Part shown: piece by piece, positions 24,524-33,808 of the stretch
How positions within the stretch are numbered: the first letter of the stretch is position 1
Layout of the letters: every line of letters begins with the position of its first letter
NCBI GenBank assembly: GCA_012522345.1
Contig: JAAYKO010000020.1
Span: 1 to 39,623, forward strand
Length of the DNA stretch: 39,623 bases
Reading direction: 5' to 3'
Source: Acholeplasmataceae bacterium
GTDB lineage: Bacteria; Bacillota_I; Bacilli_A; Acholeplasmatales; UBA5453
Notes under the pieces: model-generated
The model's input: the letters and a program-made list of their open reading frames with translations, nothing else
Database searches by the model: none
Told to the model about the DNA's origin: nothing
Translations under genes and position numbers: made by a program

Positions 24524-26319
24524 CTCTTTAAGATTGACATAAAGGCTTCTTGTGGAATCTCTACATTACCAATCGCTTTCATTTTCTTTTTACCGCGTTT
24601 TTGGCGTTCCAGAAGTTTTCTTTTTCTTGAGACGTCGCCGCCATAACATTTGGCTAAAACATCTTTTCGCAGCGCCTTGATTGTTTCTCGCGCAATAATT
24701 CTATTCGATACCGCTGCTTGAATCGGAATTTCAAACATTTGGCGCGGAATCAATTTACTCAATTTTCCACATAAGTTTTTCCCTCTTGCATATGCGAAAT
24801 CACGGTGAACAATACTTGAAAGGGCATCGACAACTTCACCATTAATCAAAATATCTAATTTTTGGAGTTTAGATTCTTTATAATCGGCAATTTCATAATC
24901 AAATGTCGCATAACCACGCGTTACACTTTTTAAATTATCAAAAAAATCATAAACAATTTCGCTAAGCGGTAATTGATATTTTATCTTTACTCTCGCTGTA
25001 TCCAAATAATCTAAAGAGACAAAGATTCCTCGCTTTGCTTGTGAGAGCTCCATAACTGGACCTATATATTCTGTTGGACATAACATACTAGCTAAAATAT
25101 AGGGTTCTTCAATCGATTTAATTTCTTGCGGCAAAGGTAGTTTGGAAGGATTATCGATGCTAATCTGGGTACCATTTGTCAAATTAATGCGGTAAATAAC
25201 ACTCGGTGCTGTCGCGATTAGTTCAATCCCAAACTCCCGTTCAATTCGCTCTTGAACAATCTCCATATGAAGTAAGCCTAAAAAACCAGCTCGAAATCCA
25301 AAGCCTAAAGCAACTGAGGTCTCAGGATCATAAACTAAAGATGAATCGTTTAAGCTTAGTTTGTCTAAAGCTTCTTTTAGGTCGTTGTAGCGAACATTAT
25401 CAATTGGGTATAAACCACAAAAGACTACTGGGTTTAATTTGCGGTAACCAGGAAAAGGAGTTTTTGTTGGGTTGGAAAGCAATGTAATCGTATCGCCAAC
25501 GCTGACATGATCAATAACTTTTATTGAAGCAGTTAAATAACCCACATCACCAGGAAGCAGAGCTTCGCGTTTAACTTCCTTTGGGGTATGGACACCAACT
25601 TCGATTACTTCATAACTAACTTTTGAAGAGACCATTTTAATGATATCACCTTTTTTAACGCTACCATTTCTAACTCTTATATAAGGGATTGCACCGCGAT
25701 ATGGGTCAAAGACACTATCAAAGATAAGCGCTTCAAGTGGCGCCTCAACTTTCCCCTTTGGTGCAGGAATATATTTTACAATCGCCTCTAAAATCTCATC
25801 GATGCCAACACCACTTTTAGCGCTAGCTAAAATTGCATTGTCTGTTGGAATCCCGATGACTTCTTCAATTTCTTTTAAAACTTTTTCTGGATTTGCATTT
25901 GGTAAGTCTATTTTATTGATTACCGGAATAATCTCTAGGTTATGTTCTAAGGCTAAATAAACATTAGCTAACGTTTGAGCTTCAATGCCTTGGGCCGCAT
26001 CAACAACTAAAAGCGCTCCCTCGCATGCTGCTAAACTTCGTGAGACTTCATAAGTAAAATCAACATGTCCAGGAGTGTCAATTAAATGAAAAATATAGTC
26101 GTTACCATCTTTGGCTTGATAATTGACTTCGACAGCTGTTAATTTAATCGTAATTCCCCGCTCTCGCTCGAGTTCCATACCATCAAGAATTTGGGACTTC
26201 ATTTCTCGTTCTGACAATGATTGAGTTTTTTCTAAAATTCGATCGGCTAATGTTGATTTGCCGTGGTCGATATGCGCAATAATTGAAAAGTTTCTAATAA
26301 AATTTTGTCTATCTTTCAT
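24511..26319 (-). CDS. lepA: Elongation factor 4 (LepA), ribosome-associated GTPase
   Basis: ATG 26319 is chosen: AGGGGT precedes it and the product (602 residues) starts [23 protein letters not shown], as the family does. G1 is AHIDHGKST (15-23), G3 is DTPGHVDF, G4 is NKIDLPNA, and G5 is around SAKSG. EF-G-like domains II, III and V are followed by the LepA-specific C-terminal domain ([42 protein letters not shown]). LepA acts on ribosomes in translation or assembly under stress. It is monocistronic, with its own promoter and a stop-codon-spanning terminator. hemW often follows lepA in Firmicutes; here the giant lipoprotein gene separates them. Confidence 0.97.
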   Translation of the reverse strand: MKDRQNFIRNFSIIAHIDHGKSTLADRILEKTQSLSEREMKSQILDGMELERERGITIKLTAVEVNYQAKDGNDYIFHLIDTPGHVDFTYEVSRSLAACEGALLVVDAAQGIEAQTLANVYLALEHNLEIIPVINKIDLPNANPEKVLKEIEEVIGIPTDNAILASAKSGVGIDEILEAIVKYIPAPKGKVEAPLEALIFDSVFDPYRGAIPYIRVRNGSVKKGDIIKMVSSKVSYEVIEVGVHTPKEVKREALLPGDVGYLTASIKVIDHVSVGDTITLLSNPTKTPFPGYRKLNPVVFCGLYPIDNVRYNDLKEALDKLSLNDSSLVYDPETSVALGFGFRAGFLGLLHMEIVQERIEREFGIELIATAPSVIYRINLTNGTQISIDNPSKLPLPQEIKSIEEPYILASMLCPTEYIGPVMELSQAKRGIFVSLDYLDTARVKIKYQLPLSEIVYDFFDNLKSVTRGYATFDYEIADYKESKLQKLDILINGEVVDALSSIVHRDFAYARGKNLCGKLSKLIPRQMFEIPIQAAVSNRIIARETIKALRKDVLAKCYGGDVSRKRKLLERQKRGKKKMKAIGNVEIPQEAFMSILKSTDD

Positions 26320-26353
26320 AACTACCCCTACTGTATATTTAGGTTCAACCCAT

Positions 26354-26383
26354 ATTATCATTTTTTAGCTTTTATTTCAACAA
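26354..26383 (-). promoter_or_regulatory. Promoter of lepA
   Basis: Minus-strand TTGTTG (26378-26383), 18-nt spacer, GATAAT (26354-26359). Confidence 0.45.
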
Positions 26384-26448
26384 AGTTAATGAAAATTGAA
26401 AACTCTTAAATTAAAACCGATTTCATTTGTTTTTTTGCCAAGATTACA

Positions 26449-26477
26449 TTGCAAAATGACTCCAAAACAAGTATAAT
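26449..26477 (+). promoter_or_regulatory. Promoter of the FMN-binding lipoprotein gene
   Basis: TTGCAA (26449-26454), 17-nt spacer and a perfect TATAAT (26472-26477). Confidence 0.7.
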
Positions 26478-26525
26478 CACATATGGATAGATTATTTTAG
26501 ACTAAAAATGGAGGAAAAAAAAAGA

Positions 26526-27413
26526 ATGAAAAAATTTATTACGCTATTTTTTGCAATGTTGATGCTGTTTGTTGTAACAAGCTGTGGTGATGATTACAAA
26601 TTTGATGGTGATTTTACTGCTTTTGAAGTCAGTGAAACAGAAATCTATGTCCCTGGTGGTAATAGCTATAATGCAGCTCAAGTAACTTTTGTCACAGTCA
26701 AAGTTAAAGATGGGAAAGTCGTTTCCTACAATTTAGATGAAAGACAATCAACAATTGTTGATGGCAACTTAGTGTGGAACACAAAGACAAAAAAAGAGTT
26801 AAAGTATGATTATGGCATGAAAGGTTCAAGCGAAATTGAAAAAGAATGGTTTGAGCAAGCAGCTGTTATTGAGCAACAATGGCTCGATAAAGGTGTTGAT
26901 TCAATTAAGACTGATGATGATGGCTATATCGACGGACTCGCTGGCGCAACAATGGTCGATACAAACTACAGCAAACTCGCTAAGGAAGCTTTAAGTAATG
27001 CTAAAAAAGGCTTATCTATAGCTTTTGAAGTAACTGTTACTGATATTTTTGTCCCTGGTGGAAATAATTATGACGCAGCACAAATTACTTTCGTTGCCGC
27101 CCAACTCAAAGGCAAAAAGGTTACTTCCTTTAATTTAGATGAAAGACAATCAACGATTGTAGATGGTAATTTAGTTTGGAACGCAAAAACTAAAAAAGAA
27201 TTAAAGTTTGACTACGGAATGAAAGGTTCAAGCGAAATTGAAAAAGAATGGTTTGAACAAGCAGCAGTTATTGAAAAACAATGGCTCGATGGCGGTGTCG
27301 ACTCAATTAAAACTGATGATGAGGGTTACATTGATGATCTTGCTGGCGCAACGATGGTGGATTCAAACTACAGTAAACTCGCTAAAGAAGCTTTAAAAAA
27401 AGTTGGCTTGTAA
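26526..27413 (+). CDS. Lipoprotein with two tandem FMN-binding-type domains (PplA-like)
   Basis: ATG 26526 is preferred: GGAGG at 26510-26514 fits it, whereas ATG 26508 overlaps that site. The product has 295 residues. MKKFITLFFAMLMLFVVTSC is a lipoprotein signal with Cys20. Two near-identical domains (about 33-158 and 166-292) each read VPGGN.Y.AAQ.TFV...LK.GKV.S.NLDERQST, then GMKGSSEIEKEWFEQA and end D-x-LAGAT (Thr142, Thr276) ahead of NYSKLAKEAL. This matches the FMN_bind family, where the Thr of a D..xGA(T/S) motif can be flavinylated by ApbE-type transferases; Listeria PplA has the same two-domain lipoprotein layout. Extracytoplasmic electron transfer is inferred; no ApbE or NADH dehydrogenase is in the window. 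Confidence 0.8.
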   Translation: MKKFITLFFAMLMLFVVTSCGDDYKFDGDFTAFEVSETEIYVPGGNSYNAAQVTFVTVKVKDGKVVSYNLDERQSTIVDGNLVWNTKTKKELKYDYGMKGSSEIEKEWFEQAAVIEQQWLDKGVDSIKTDDDGYIDGLAGATMVDTNYSKLAKEALSNAKKGLSIAFEVTVTDIFVPGGNNYDAAQITFVAAQLKGKKVTSFNLDERQSTIVDGNLVWNAKTKKELKFDYGMKGSSEIEKEWFEQAAVIEKQWLDGGVDSIKTDDEGYIDDLAGATMVDSNYSKLAKEALKKVGL

Positions 27414-27431
27414 ATAACTTAAATAACTACT

Positions 27432-27463
27432 AAAGATTGGCTTAAGCCAGTCTTTTTTTTTGT
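27432..27463 (+). terminator. Terminator of the FMN-binding lipoprotein gene
   Basis: AAAGATTGGC pairs with GCCAGTCTTT (27432-27455 overall) around TTAA, and at least eight T residues follow. Confidence 0.88.
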
Positions 27464-27492
27464 AAAAAAAAACACCAGACTAATCTGATGTT
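27464..27492 (-). terminator. Terminator of rnpB
   Basis: On the minus strand AACATCAGA pairs with TCTGGTGTT (27471-27492) around a 4-nt loop and is followed by a run of T residues (27464-27470). It faces the terminator of the lipoprotein gene back to back. Confidence 0.85.
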
Positions 27493-27495
27493 TGT

Positions 27496-27850
27496 TGTCA
27501 ATATGCATAAGCCATGTTCTGTCTCTCAATTGATGAGGTGTAACCATTTATCTCTAGATTCGTATCTAGCTTTTCCGTGGATTCTTTTTATCCCTTTAAA
27601 GCGCCCCTACCATAATTTGGGTTTCTAGCTTGTGGGGTTTACCCGTTTCACTTAAAAGTTTCCTTTTAACTCGTCTCTGTGGCACCTTCAGGATTACACA
27701 TCGTAAATACTTTAGTGTAAGAGCCGCCGTTACCTTACAAGAGGTACCTTAGGTTACTGTTTCCCTAAGCACAAACACTACACGCGTCACAGCGTGTGCT
27801 AGCATGGACTTTCCTAACCACCTTTGTGGCTCGGTTACCTTCTATTGACA
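27496..27850 (-). ncRNA. rnpB: RNase P RNA, Bacillus type (type B)
   Basis: About 355 nt on the minus strand. Landmarks read on that strand in order: GAGGAAAGTCC-like GGAAAGTCCATGCTAGCAC (conserved region I), GAAACAGTAACC, GGTAACGGC, GGTGCCACAGAGACGA, GGGTAAACCCC, AGAAACCCAAAT followed by TGGTAGGGGCGC, ATGGTTACACCTCAT, and ACAGAACATGGCTTA (conserved region V). The ends TGTCAATA and TATTGACA pair as P1. The layout follows the Bacillus subtilis RNA, so type B. It is the catalytic part of RNase P, which trims tRNA 5' ends. The exact mature ends are estimated from the P1 stem and the promoter. Confidence 0.96.
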
Positions 27851-27856
27851 CACTTT

Positions 27857-27885
27857 ATTTTACTAAATAATTGCTCTTTTGTCAA
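27857..27885 (-). promoter_or_regulatory. Promoter of rnpB, overlapping the GH18 gene's stop codon
   Basis: Minus-strand TTGACA (27880-27885), 17-nt spacer, TAAAAT (27857-27862); the predicted start is 27850. The TGA inside TTGACA is the stop codon of the GH18 lipoprotein gene (27882-27884). Confidence 0.85.
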
Positions 27886-29879
27886 TCTTTTGGCAGTCCT
27901 TCAACCATCGCCTCGATTAAAGCCCCTGTATTATCATGATGATATTCCCAGTACATCATTCCGGCTAAGCCATTTTCGATAATGTAGGCTGCCTTCGCTT
28001 TAATGGAACGCGGATTATCATAAGAAATAAACTCAGTATTATCTTTGCTTAAAAGATAAGGTTCTTCAGCGACTTCATCATAATGTTCAACGTAGTTCGT
28101 TGGTCGTTTTAAAAGATTTAAAATAGTATGATAAGCAGGGCTAACTCCTGCTGAAATCCAATCACCATAAACTCCTGTTTCAGCATTATAGCTGCGAATC
28201 TGTTTAATTCCATAAAATGCTGCTCCAGCAATTATTTTATTGGTAGGCACCCCTAAATTATTAAAAATTGTAATACTTTCATCAATTGAACAACTCGTCA
28301 AGGTCCTACCTGCTCTGGCAAGCGGATTGTCAAAACTGCGGTTAGGGTATAAAGCAGTATGATACTGACCACCGGCGCTGACCATGCCGTAAGTCATCAT
28401 ATTTAAATAATCAAAGTATTGGTTTGAAATCTCTAATTTATAATAGTTTGGTTGCCACATTCCGCCTGTAATGGCGGTTGTAACGAGGTGATTTGGATTA
28501 TTTTGTTTAACTTTCGTATATACTTCTTGCATCAGTTTTGGATAGTTGTTCATCTCAGTTGTTCCTTTTGGGTACTCCCAGTCGATATCAACACCATCAA
28601 AACCATATTCATTTATTACATCAACAATACTATTGGCAAAACTCTTCCTTAACTCAGCGGTTGCTGAAAAACTTGACCAATCAGAACTTGGTCCCACTGA
28701 CATAATAACCCAGTTTCCATGTTCTTTCGCTTTTGGTAAAATATGGCCTTTAACATTTGAGAAAAAAGCGCCTTCCCCTCGCACAATTCCGTTGAGATCT
28801 GCTTTTGCAAAAGCGGTATAAATAATATCATGGGATTCGAAGAAAAAATCATCAACTAGATGATAACTCCTGTAGATATAGCCTGATCTGATTGGAGCTT
28901 CTAATGATTTATAAAAAACAGGTTTAATAAGATAATCTTTGTTAAGAGTGTTTGTTCCATCTGTTATTAAAGCTGAGAGGATAACATCGACACTTTGATA
29001 AGGCTGATTAAACACACCTTTATCTGTAATTATATTCTCATCGCTACTCGTAAATCTAATTACGAAACCCGATAAAAAGGTTGGTAAAACTAAATCTTTT
29101 GTTATTTTAGTAGAAGTGTACTCCTCCATCGCATTATCTAAAAAAGTTGGATCAATCTCCCATTTTGCAAATAAAGCGACATCATCCGAAGTTTGTTTAG
29201 GAATCTTAAAGATTCTTTCACTTGAAAAATCTTGATTTTCATACCAACCAGCAAAAAGATAATTTTCGCGGCTAATCTCTTCAGGTAAAATTAATTCCTC
29301 ATCATAATAAATTGTCTTTTGATAATCTATTTCTGTTCCACCATTAAACTCTAAACTTAGTTGTGTACTCATTTTCTCAAAGTGAGCATAATAGGTTAAA
29401 TCATTTTCGCTTCCTAAAGGAATTTTTTCTACTGGTTCACCAGCAAAATCTGTATTATCATACCAACCAATAAAACTATAACCTTCTTTAAATATATTTG
29501 TTGGTAACAAAAGCTCTTCTTCAACATGAAAAGAGCTTTGGTAGGCCACTTCTTCGCCCCCATTAAACTCTAAATCAAGTTGATAAAGTTTTAATAAACG
29601 TGCATAAAAAATTTTATCTTCGCTATTTCCTTTAGCGATAGTTATAACTTTTTCGCCACTGAAGTCTTGCTCTTCATACCAACCAGCAAAATAAAACCCT
29701 GGTTGTTGATATTCTGGCAATGTTAACTCCTCGGTAAAAGAGTAACTGTTAGGTTCTAAGGAAAGTTCTTGATCTGCTGCAAAATATTTAATCTTATATT
29801 TTTTTTTAGCTAAATTTTGGTCACATCCGACTAATAAAAGTAATAATAAAATTCCAATCCCTGTAAAATATTTTTTCAT
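27882..29879 (-). CDS. Lipoprotein glycoside hydrolase family 18 (chitinase-like) with three InlB-type repeats
   Basis: 665 residues. MKKYFTGIGILLLLLLVGC is a lipoprotein signal with Cys19. Three repeats of about 70 residues (about 25-238) each carry 'l.FnGG.e..yq......eel.LP......gY.FaGWYe..dFsge...ki......d...yA.w'. An atypical bacterial Ig-like segment (about 240-320, IRFTSSDENIITDKGVF) follows. The GH18 domain (about 325-660) has the catalytic motif DGVDIDWEYP with Asp428, Asp431, Asp433 and general acid Glu435, plus MTYGMVS and a C-terminal GLAGMMYWEYHHD strand. All catalytic residues are intact, so hydrolysis of beta-1,4-GlcNAc polymers or glycans outside the cell is likely. It follows pnp by 26 nt and may be read with it. 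Confidence 0.9.
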   Translation of the reverse strand: MKKYFTGIGILLLLLLVGCDQNLAKKKYKIKYFAADQELSLEPNSYSFTEELTLPEYQQPGFYFAGWYEEQDFSGEKVITIAKGNSEDKIFYARLLKLYQLDLEFNGGEEVAYQSSFHVEEELLLPTNIFKEGYSFIGWYDNTDFAGEPVEKIPLGSENDLTYYAHFEKMSTQLSLEFNGGTEIDYQKTIYYDEELILPEEISRENYLFAGWYENQDFSSERIFKIPKQTSDDVALFAKWEIDPTFLDNAMEEYTSTKITKDLVLPTFLSGFVIRFTSSDENIITDKGVFNQPYQSVDVILSALITDGTNTLNKDYLIKPVFYKSLEAPIRSGYIYRSYHLVDDFFFESHDIIYTAFAKADLNGIVRGEGAFFSNVKGHILPKAKEHGNWVIMSVGPSSDWSSFSATAELRKSFANSIVDVINEYGFDGVDIDWEYPKGTTEMNNYPKLMQEVYTKVKQNNPNHLVTTAITGGMWQPNYYKLEISNQYFDYLNMMTYGMVSAGGQYHTALYPNRSFDNPLARAGRTLTSCSIDESITIFNNLGVPTNKIIAGAAFYGIKQIRSYNAETGVYGDWISAGVSPAYHTILNLLKRPTNYVEHYDEVAEEPYLLSKDNTEFISYDNPRSIKAKAAYIIENGLAGMMYWEYHHDNTGALIEAMVEGLPKD

Positions 29880-29905
29880 TTAGTCTGTTAACTCCTAATT
29901 GTTAT

Positions 29906-32032
29906 TTATAAAGCATCTTTCCGCGATAAGTCAATTCGGCCTTTATCATCAATCTTAATACATTTTACTAAAATAACATCACCGATTGCTACAACTGACT
30001 CTACTGATTCAACTCGCTCTTTAGCAAGTTTTGAAATATGAACTAGACCTTCTGTGCCTGGCCACAATTCAACAAAGGCGCCAAAGCGTTCAATTCTCAC
30101 AACTTTTCCTTCATAAATTTTACCGATTTCAACTTCGCGAGTTAAATCTTCAATTCTTTTGATTGTTTGATCGATCCATTTTTGTTCTTGGTGCATAATA
30201 TAAACTCGGCCATCTTGTTCAATATCGATTTTAACATCGCCGCAATCTTCAATAATTTGGGTTATTATTTTTCCGCCTGGGCCAATTACTTCTTTAATTT
30301 TGTCTGGATTAATTTTAATCATTACGACTTTAGGAGCATATTTTGACACTTCAGCTCTTGGTTCGGCAATAATTGAAGTCATGTGTTCTAAAATCTCAAG
30401 TCTGCCTCTTTTAGCTTGCATTAAAGCTTCATGTAAAATAGTTTTCGTAATTCCATCAATTTTAATATCCATTTGAAGGGCAGTTATCCCTTCTTTTGTC
30501 CCAGCAACTTTAAAGTCCATATCACCAAAATGATCTTCAAGGCCTAAAATATCGGTTAAAATCGTGTATTTTTTACCATCCATAACAAGACCCATCGCAA
30601 TTCCTGCAACAGGCGCTTTTATTGGTACACCAGCAGCCATTAAGCTCATTGTTCCAGAACAAATACTTGCCTGACTCGAAGAACCATTTGATTCCAAAAT
30701 CTCTGAAACGACTCTAATTGAGTAAGGAAACTCATCTTCATCCGGTAAAACTTGGAGTAAAGCTTTTTCTGCAAGTGCCCCATGTCCGACTTCTCTTCTC
30801 CCTGGAGCTCCGTATCTACCAGTCTCACCAACTGAAAATTGAGGAAAATTATAATGGAACATAAAGCGTTTAGTCTCCTCTGTTGGATCGAGTCCATCGA
30901 TTATTTGGTTTTCACCTAAGGAACCTAAAGTGGTTGTCCCAAGTGATTGAGTTTGACCTCTAGTGAAAAGTGCACTTCCGTGAACGCGAGGTAAAAGGTC
31001 AATTTTGCTGTAAAGCGGTCTTATCTCATCAGCTTTTCTGCCATCAGGGCGAATTTTTTCTTCGATAATAAGTCGTCTTATTTCATCCTGCTCAATTTTC
31101 TCTAAAGCTTGTTTGACTTGTTTAATGTAGTTATCTTTCGACTCATAATCATAAACTTCATTACCATCAATTGTCGTAAAGAAGTGTTGTTGCTCAAACT
31201 TTTCAAGCACCTCAGCTTTAACTTTTTCAACTGCCAAAGCTCGCTCAAGCTTTTCTTTGATTGTAATAGTTTTTACAAGTTTTTGATAAGCTTCAGCTCT
31301 AACCAATTGATAAACATCAAGATCCAAAAATGAAACCATAGGGCTCTGTTTATCTTTACCTACTTCGCGGCGGATATCTTCTTGAAATTGACAAAGTTTT
31401 TTAATCTCTTCATGAGCTAGCATTAAGGCCTCAAGCATCACCTCTTCGCTAACTTCTTTCGCACTTGCTTCAACCATATTAATTGCATCTTTAGTCCCTG
31501 CAACAATTAAATCTAAATCACTTTCTGCCATTTCTTCAAGCGAAGGATTAATCACGAATTCATTGTTGATTCTTCCGATATTTACAGCGCTAACTGGAAT
31601 TTTAAACGGAATATCAGAAACATGAAGTGCTAAACTCGAGCCAAATAAAGCTGCCATTTCAGGTGAAGCCGTAGGATCAGATGATAAAACTGTATTGATA
31701 ACTTGAACTTCATCATTGTAACCCTCTAAAAATAGTGGTCTAAGTGGTCTATCAATTAAACGACTTGTTAAAATTTCATGTTCAGAAGGTCTGCCTTCTC
31801 TTCTTAAAAAGCCACCAGGAATTTTTCCTGCTGCATATAGTTTTTCTTGGTACAAGACCATTAACGGAAAGTAATCTCGTGGTGTTTTATCTTCTTTTGA
31901 GACTGCAACACTTAAGACAACACTATCACCGTATTGGACTAATACTGAACCATTTGTTTGTCTTGCTACTTCTCCGATTTCAACGATTAATGGTTTGCCA
32001 CCGCTAGTTGTTTTAAAAATTTTCTTGTTCAT
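29906..32032 (-). CDS. pnp: Polyribonucleotide nucleotidyltransferase (PNPase)
   Basis: 708 residues, full length. Two RNase PH-like domains flank an alpha-helical domain; landmarks include [30 protein letters not shown] in the first and [17 protein letters not shown] with the [14 protein letters not shown] stretch in the second, active one. A KH domain follows ([12 protein letters not shown]), then S1 ([32 protein letters not shown]). It degrades RNA 3'-to-5' with phosphate in the cytoplasm. AAGGAG precedes the ATG. It follows rpsO, the classical order, but a terminator and its own promoter lie between. Confidence 0.98.
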   Translation of the reverse strand: MNKKIFKTTSGGKPLIVEIGEVARQTNGSVLVQYGDSVVLSVAVSKEDKTPRDYFPLMVLYQEKLYAAGKIPGGFLRREGRPSEHEILTSRLIDRPLRPLFLEGYNDEVQVINTVLSSDPTASPEMAALFGSSLALHVSDIPFKIPVSAVNIGRINNEFVINPSLEEMAESDLDLIVAGTKDAINMVEASAKEVSEEVMLEALMLAHEEIKKLCQFQEDIRREVGKDKQSPMVSFLDLDVYQLVRAEAYQKLVKTITIKEKLERALAVEKVKAEVLEKFEQQHFFTTIDGNEVYDYESKDNYIKQVKQALEKIEQDEIRRLIIEEKIRPDGRKADEIRPLYSKIDLLPRVHGSALFTRGQTQSLGTTTLGSLGENQIIDGLDPTEETKRFMFHYNFPQFSVGETGRYGAPGRREVGHGALAEKALLQVLPDEDEFPYSIRVVSEILESNGSSSQASICSGTMSLMAAGVPIKAPVAGIAMGLVMDGKKYTILTDILGLEDHFGDMDFKVAGTKEGITALQMDIKIDGITKTILHEALMQAKRGRLEILEHMTSIIAEPRAEVSKYAPKVVMIKINPDKIKEVIGPGGKIITQIIEDCGDVKIDIEQDGRVYIMHQEQKWIDQTIKRIEDLTREVEIGKIYEGKVVRIERFGAFVELWPGTEGLVHISKLAKERVESVESVVAIGDVILVKCIKIDDKGRIDLSRKDAL

Positions 32033-32088
32033 TATATAAAAATCTCCTTCATTTTATATTTGTATATTTTCCTTTTATACCTCATACT

Positions 32089-32117
32089 ATTATACAATAT
32101 TTAGACTCAACTTACCA
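32089..32117 (-). promoter_or_regulatory. Promoter of pnp
   Basis: Minus-strand TGGTAA (32112-32117), 17-nt spacer, perfect TATAAT (32089-32094). The leader to the pnp ATG is about 50 nt. Confidence 0.55.
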
Positions 32118-32120
32118 CTT

Positions 32121-32149
32121 AAAAAAAAGATTGTTAAGCAACAATCTTT
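32121..32149 (-). terminator. Terminator of rpsO
   Basis: On the minus strand AAAGATTGTT (32140-32149) pairs perfectly with AACAATCTTT (32126-32135) around 4 nt, followed by T residues. The stem begins inside the rpsO stop codon. Confidence 0.88.
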
Positions 32150-32411
32150 AACCCCTTAAACCTAATTTTTCAATTAAAGCGCCGTAACGATTGATATCTT
32201 TTTCTTTTAAATATCTTAACAATTTACGTCTTTTCCCAATTTTTTGGAATAAGCCGCGTTTTGAATGATAGTCGTGTTTATGGACTTTTAAATGTTCATT
32301 CAAATCATTAATTTCATGAGTTAATAGCGCAATTTGAATCTCTGGTGAACCAGTGTCTTTTTCACTTGTCTTAAACTCAGCAATAAGACTTTGTTTTCTT
32401 TCTTTTGTCAT
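32148..32411 (-). CDS. rpsO: 30S ribosomal protein S15
   Basis: 87 residues. It begins [34 protein letters not shown] and continues [18 protein letters not shown] and [12 protein letters not shown]; these are the four-helix S15 motifs. S15 binds the 16S rRNA central domain at an early assembly step. AAAGGAG precedes the ATG. It has its own promoter and a structured leader. Confidence 0.98.
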   Translation of the reverse strand: MTKERKQSLIAEFKTSEKDTGSPEIQIALLTHEINDLNEHLKVHKHDYHSKRGLFQKIGKRRKLLRYLKEKDINRYGALIEKLGLRG

Positions 32412-32442
32412 GCCTTTTTTCTCCTTTATTCGTTAAACTAAA

Positions 32443-32466
32443 GATAGGGTTGGCATTCCACTATCC
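32443..32466 (-). promoter_or_regulatory. Hairpin in the rpsO leader, possible S15 autoregulatory site
   Basis: On the minus strand GATAG pairs with CTATC and inside it TGG pairs with CCA around AATG, with a 3-nt one-sided bulge. It stands between the promoter and the ribosome-binding site. S15 leaders are known to be autoregulated in several bacteria; that this one is, is inference. Confidence 0.4.
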
Positions 32467-32483
32467 TTGTTTACGCCTTTACT

Positions 32484-32511
32484 ATTGTATCATATTATAA
32501 AAGTATTACAA
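32484..32511 (-). promoter_or_regulatory. Promoter of rpsO
   Basis: Minus-strand TTGTAA (32506-32511), 16-nt spacer, TACAAT (32484-32489). The leader is about 65 nt. Confidence 0.6.
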
Positions 32512-32521
32512 GTCTTTTATT

Positions 32522-32845
32522 TTAAAGTTTAATGAATTGATCTACATTTAAAACAAATACTGTAGCACCGCCAATTTTTACTTCAACTGGCATACTGGAA
32601 AACATCCCAAATTCACTAACTATTGATTGCGGAACTAATTTGCTTCGCGATTTAGAATGCGTTTCAATTATTTTAATTACTTCAACAACTTTTTCATCTT
32701 CTGTTCCAACGATAAATGTTGTATTACCGCTCATTAAAAAGCCACCAGTTGTTGCTAGTTTTGTTACAAAAAAGTTTTGCTTAACTAATGCGGTAGAAAC
32801 TTTGTTGGCATCGTCATTGGAAACAATCGCTAAAATCAATTTCAT
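32522..32845 (-). CDS. darA: Cyclic-di-AMP receptor, PII-like (DarA/PstA)
   Basis: ATG 32845 is preferred over an in-frame TTG 9 nt earlier because AGAGGTG is placed for it; 107 residues. The sequence MKLILAIVSNDDANKVSTALVKQNFFVTKLATTGGFLMSG, with its TTGGFL and GNTTFIVG stretches, is the CdAMP_rec (DUF970) signature of the PII-like trimer that binds c-di-AMP. The family is a cytoplasmic signal receptor of Firmicutes whose downstream target is not settled. A diadenylate cyclase is not in the window. It has its own extended -10 promoter. Confidence 0.92.
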   Translation of the reverse strand: MKLILAIVSNDDANKVSTALVKQNFFVTKLATTGGFLMSGNTTFIVGTEDEKVVEVIKIIETHSKSRSKLVPQSIVSEFGMFSSMPVEVKIGGATVFVLNVDQFIKL

Positions 32846-32866
32846 TATCAACACCTCTTTTAATTC

Positions 32867-32896
32867 ATTATAGCATAAATAATCATAATCGAGTAA
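32867..32896 (-). promoter_or_regulatory. Promoter of the c-di-AMP receptor gene
   Basis: Minus-strand perfect TATAAT (32867-32872) with the extended TGC before it; a weak TTACTC (32891-32896) lies 18 nt upstream. Confidence 0.55.
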
Positions 32897-32902
32897 GGCA
32901 TT

Positions 32903-33808
32903 TTAACTTTCAATTTCAGTTTTAAACAATCTTTTACAAGTCAAAATATCGTGTTCTAAAGCTTTAACCAATTCCGCTTTACTCTTAAATTTTAACTCTG
33001 GTCTTAAAAACTTTTTAAAGTTTATTCCAAGTTTTTCGCCATACAATTGGCCATTAAAGTCTAAAATATGAACCTCTGCTCTTTTAGTTGGCGAATAATT
33101 AATTGTTGGATTATAACCGATATTAAAAGCACCACCATAAGTTTTATTAGCATATTCTACAGTTACATAATAAACCCCATTTTTAGGTAATAAATAATTA
33201 TTGACATCTAAATTTGCGGTTGGCATTCCAAGCGTTCTGCCAACTTTATCGCCATGGATGACTACTCCTTCAATCTCATAATCTTTTTTTAAGAGCTCTT
33301 TTGCTAATTCAAGATTACCTGAATATAATAAGTCTTTAACATATGTTGTTGAGATTCGGATCTGATTTTTTAAAATATCTTCAACTATAACAACTTCAAA
33401 ATGTTCTTTTAAATTAGCGACTGTTCCTTTTGCATAAGCACCAAAGCGAAAATCATTACCAATTACAACTCGTTTTACATTGTTTTTCTCTAAAAACTCA
33501 ATAAATTCTAGCGGGCTTAAATTTGCAAATTGTTGATTGAACTCAACAACAAAACAAAACTCAACTGCTGTTTGTTTTAAAAGTTTAAGCTTTTGCTCAA
33601 GTGAAGTGAGTTGTTGATAACTGACATCTCTTAAGACAATTAAAGGGTGGGGATGAAACGTTAAAATAGCACTTTTTGTATCTTGGTATTTTTTAGTTTC
33701 AGCGATTAAAGCTTGATGACCGACATGAACACCATCAAAATTGCCGATTGTAATCGTTAGCGGCTCTAAATTATTAAACTCATTAAACTTTCCTTTAAAT
33801 ATTTTCAT
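32903..33808 (-). CDS. ribF: Bifunctional riboflavin kinase / FAD synthetase RibF
   Basis: 301 residues. The FAD synthetase (nucleotidyltransferase) domain has GNFDGVHVGH (22-31), TFHPHP, and GNDFRFGAYAKG followed by IRISTTYVKDLL. The riboflavin kinase domain starts near 180: GVVIHGDKVGRTLGMPTANLD, then NGVYYVTVEY and AEVHILDF. It turns riboflavin into FMN and FAD in the cytoplasm and so supplies the cofactor for flavoproteins such as the FMN-binding lipoprotein in this window. Its start lies inside the end of truB (14-nt overlap); truB-ribF is the usual Bacilli order. Confidence 0.97.
   Translation of the reverse strand: MKIFKGKFNEFNNLEPLTITIGNFDGVHVGHQALIAETKKYQDTKSAILTFHPHPLIVLRDVSYQQLTSLEQKLKLLKQTAVEFCFVVEFNQQFANLSPLEFIEFLEKNNVKRVVIGNDFRFGAYAKGTVANLKEHFEVVIVEDILKNQIRISTTYVKDLLYSGNLELAKELLKKDYEIEGVVIHGDKVGRTLGMPTANLDVNNYLLPKNGVYYVTVEYANKTYGGAFNIGYNPTINYSPTKRAEVHILDFNGQLYGEKLGINFKKFLRPELKFKSKAELVKALEHDILTCKRLFKTEIES

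Noticed and set aside
28452-28855. Several short open frames on both strands within the GH18 gene
   Set aside because: They are shadows of the GH18 coding frame, which contains the full catalytic motif.
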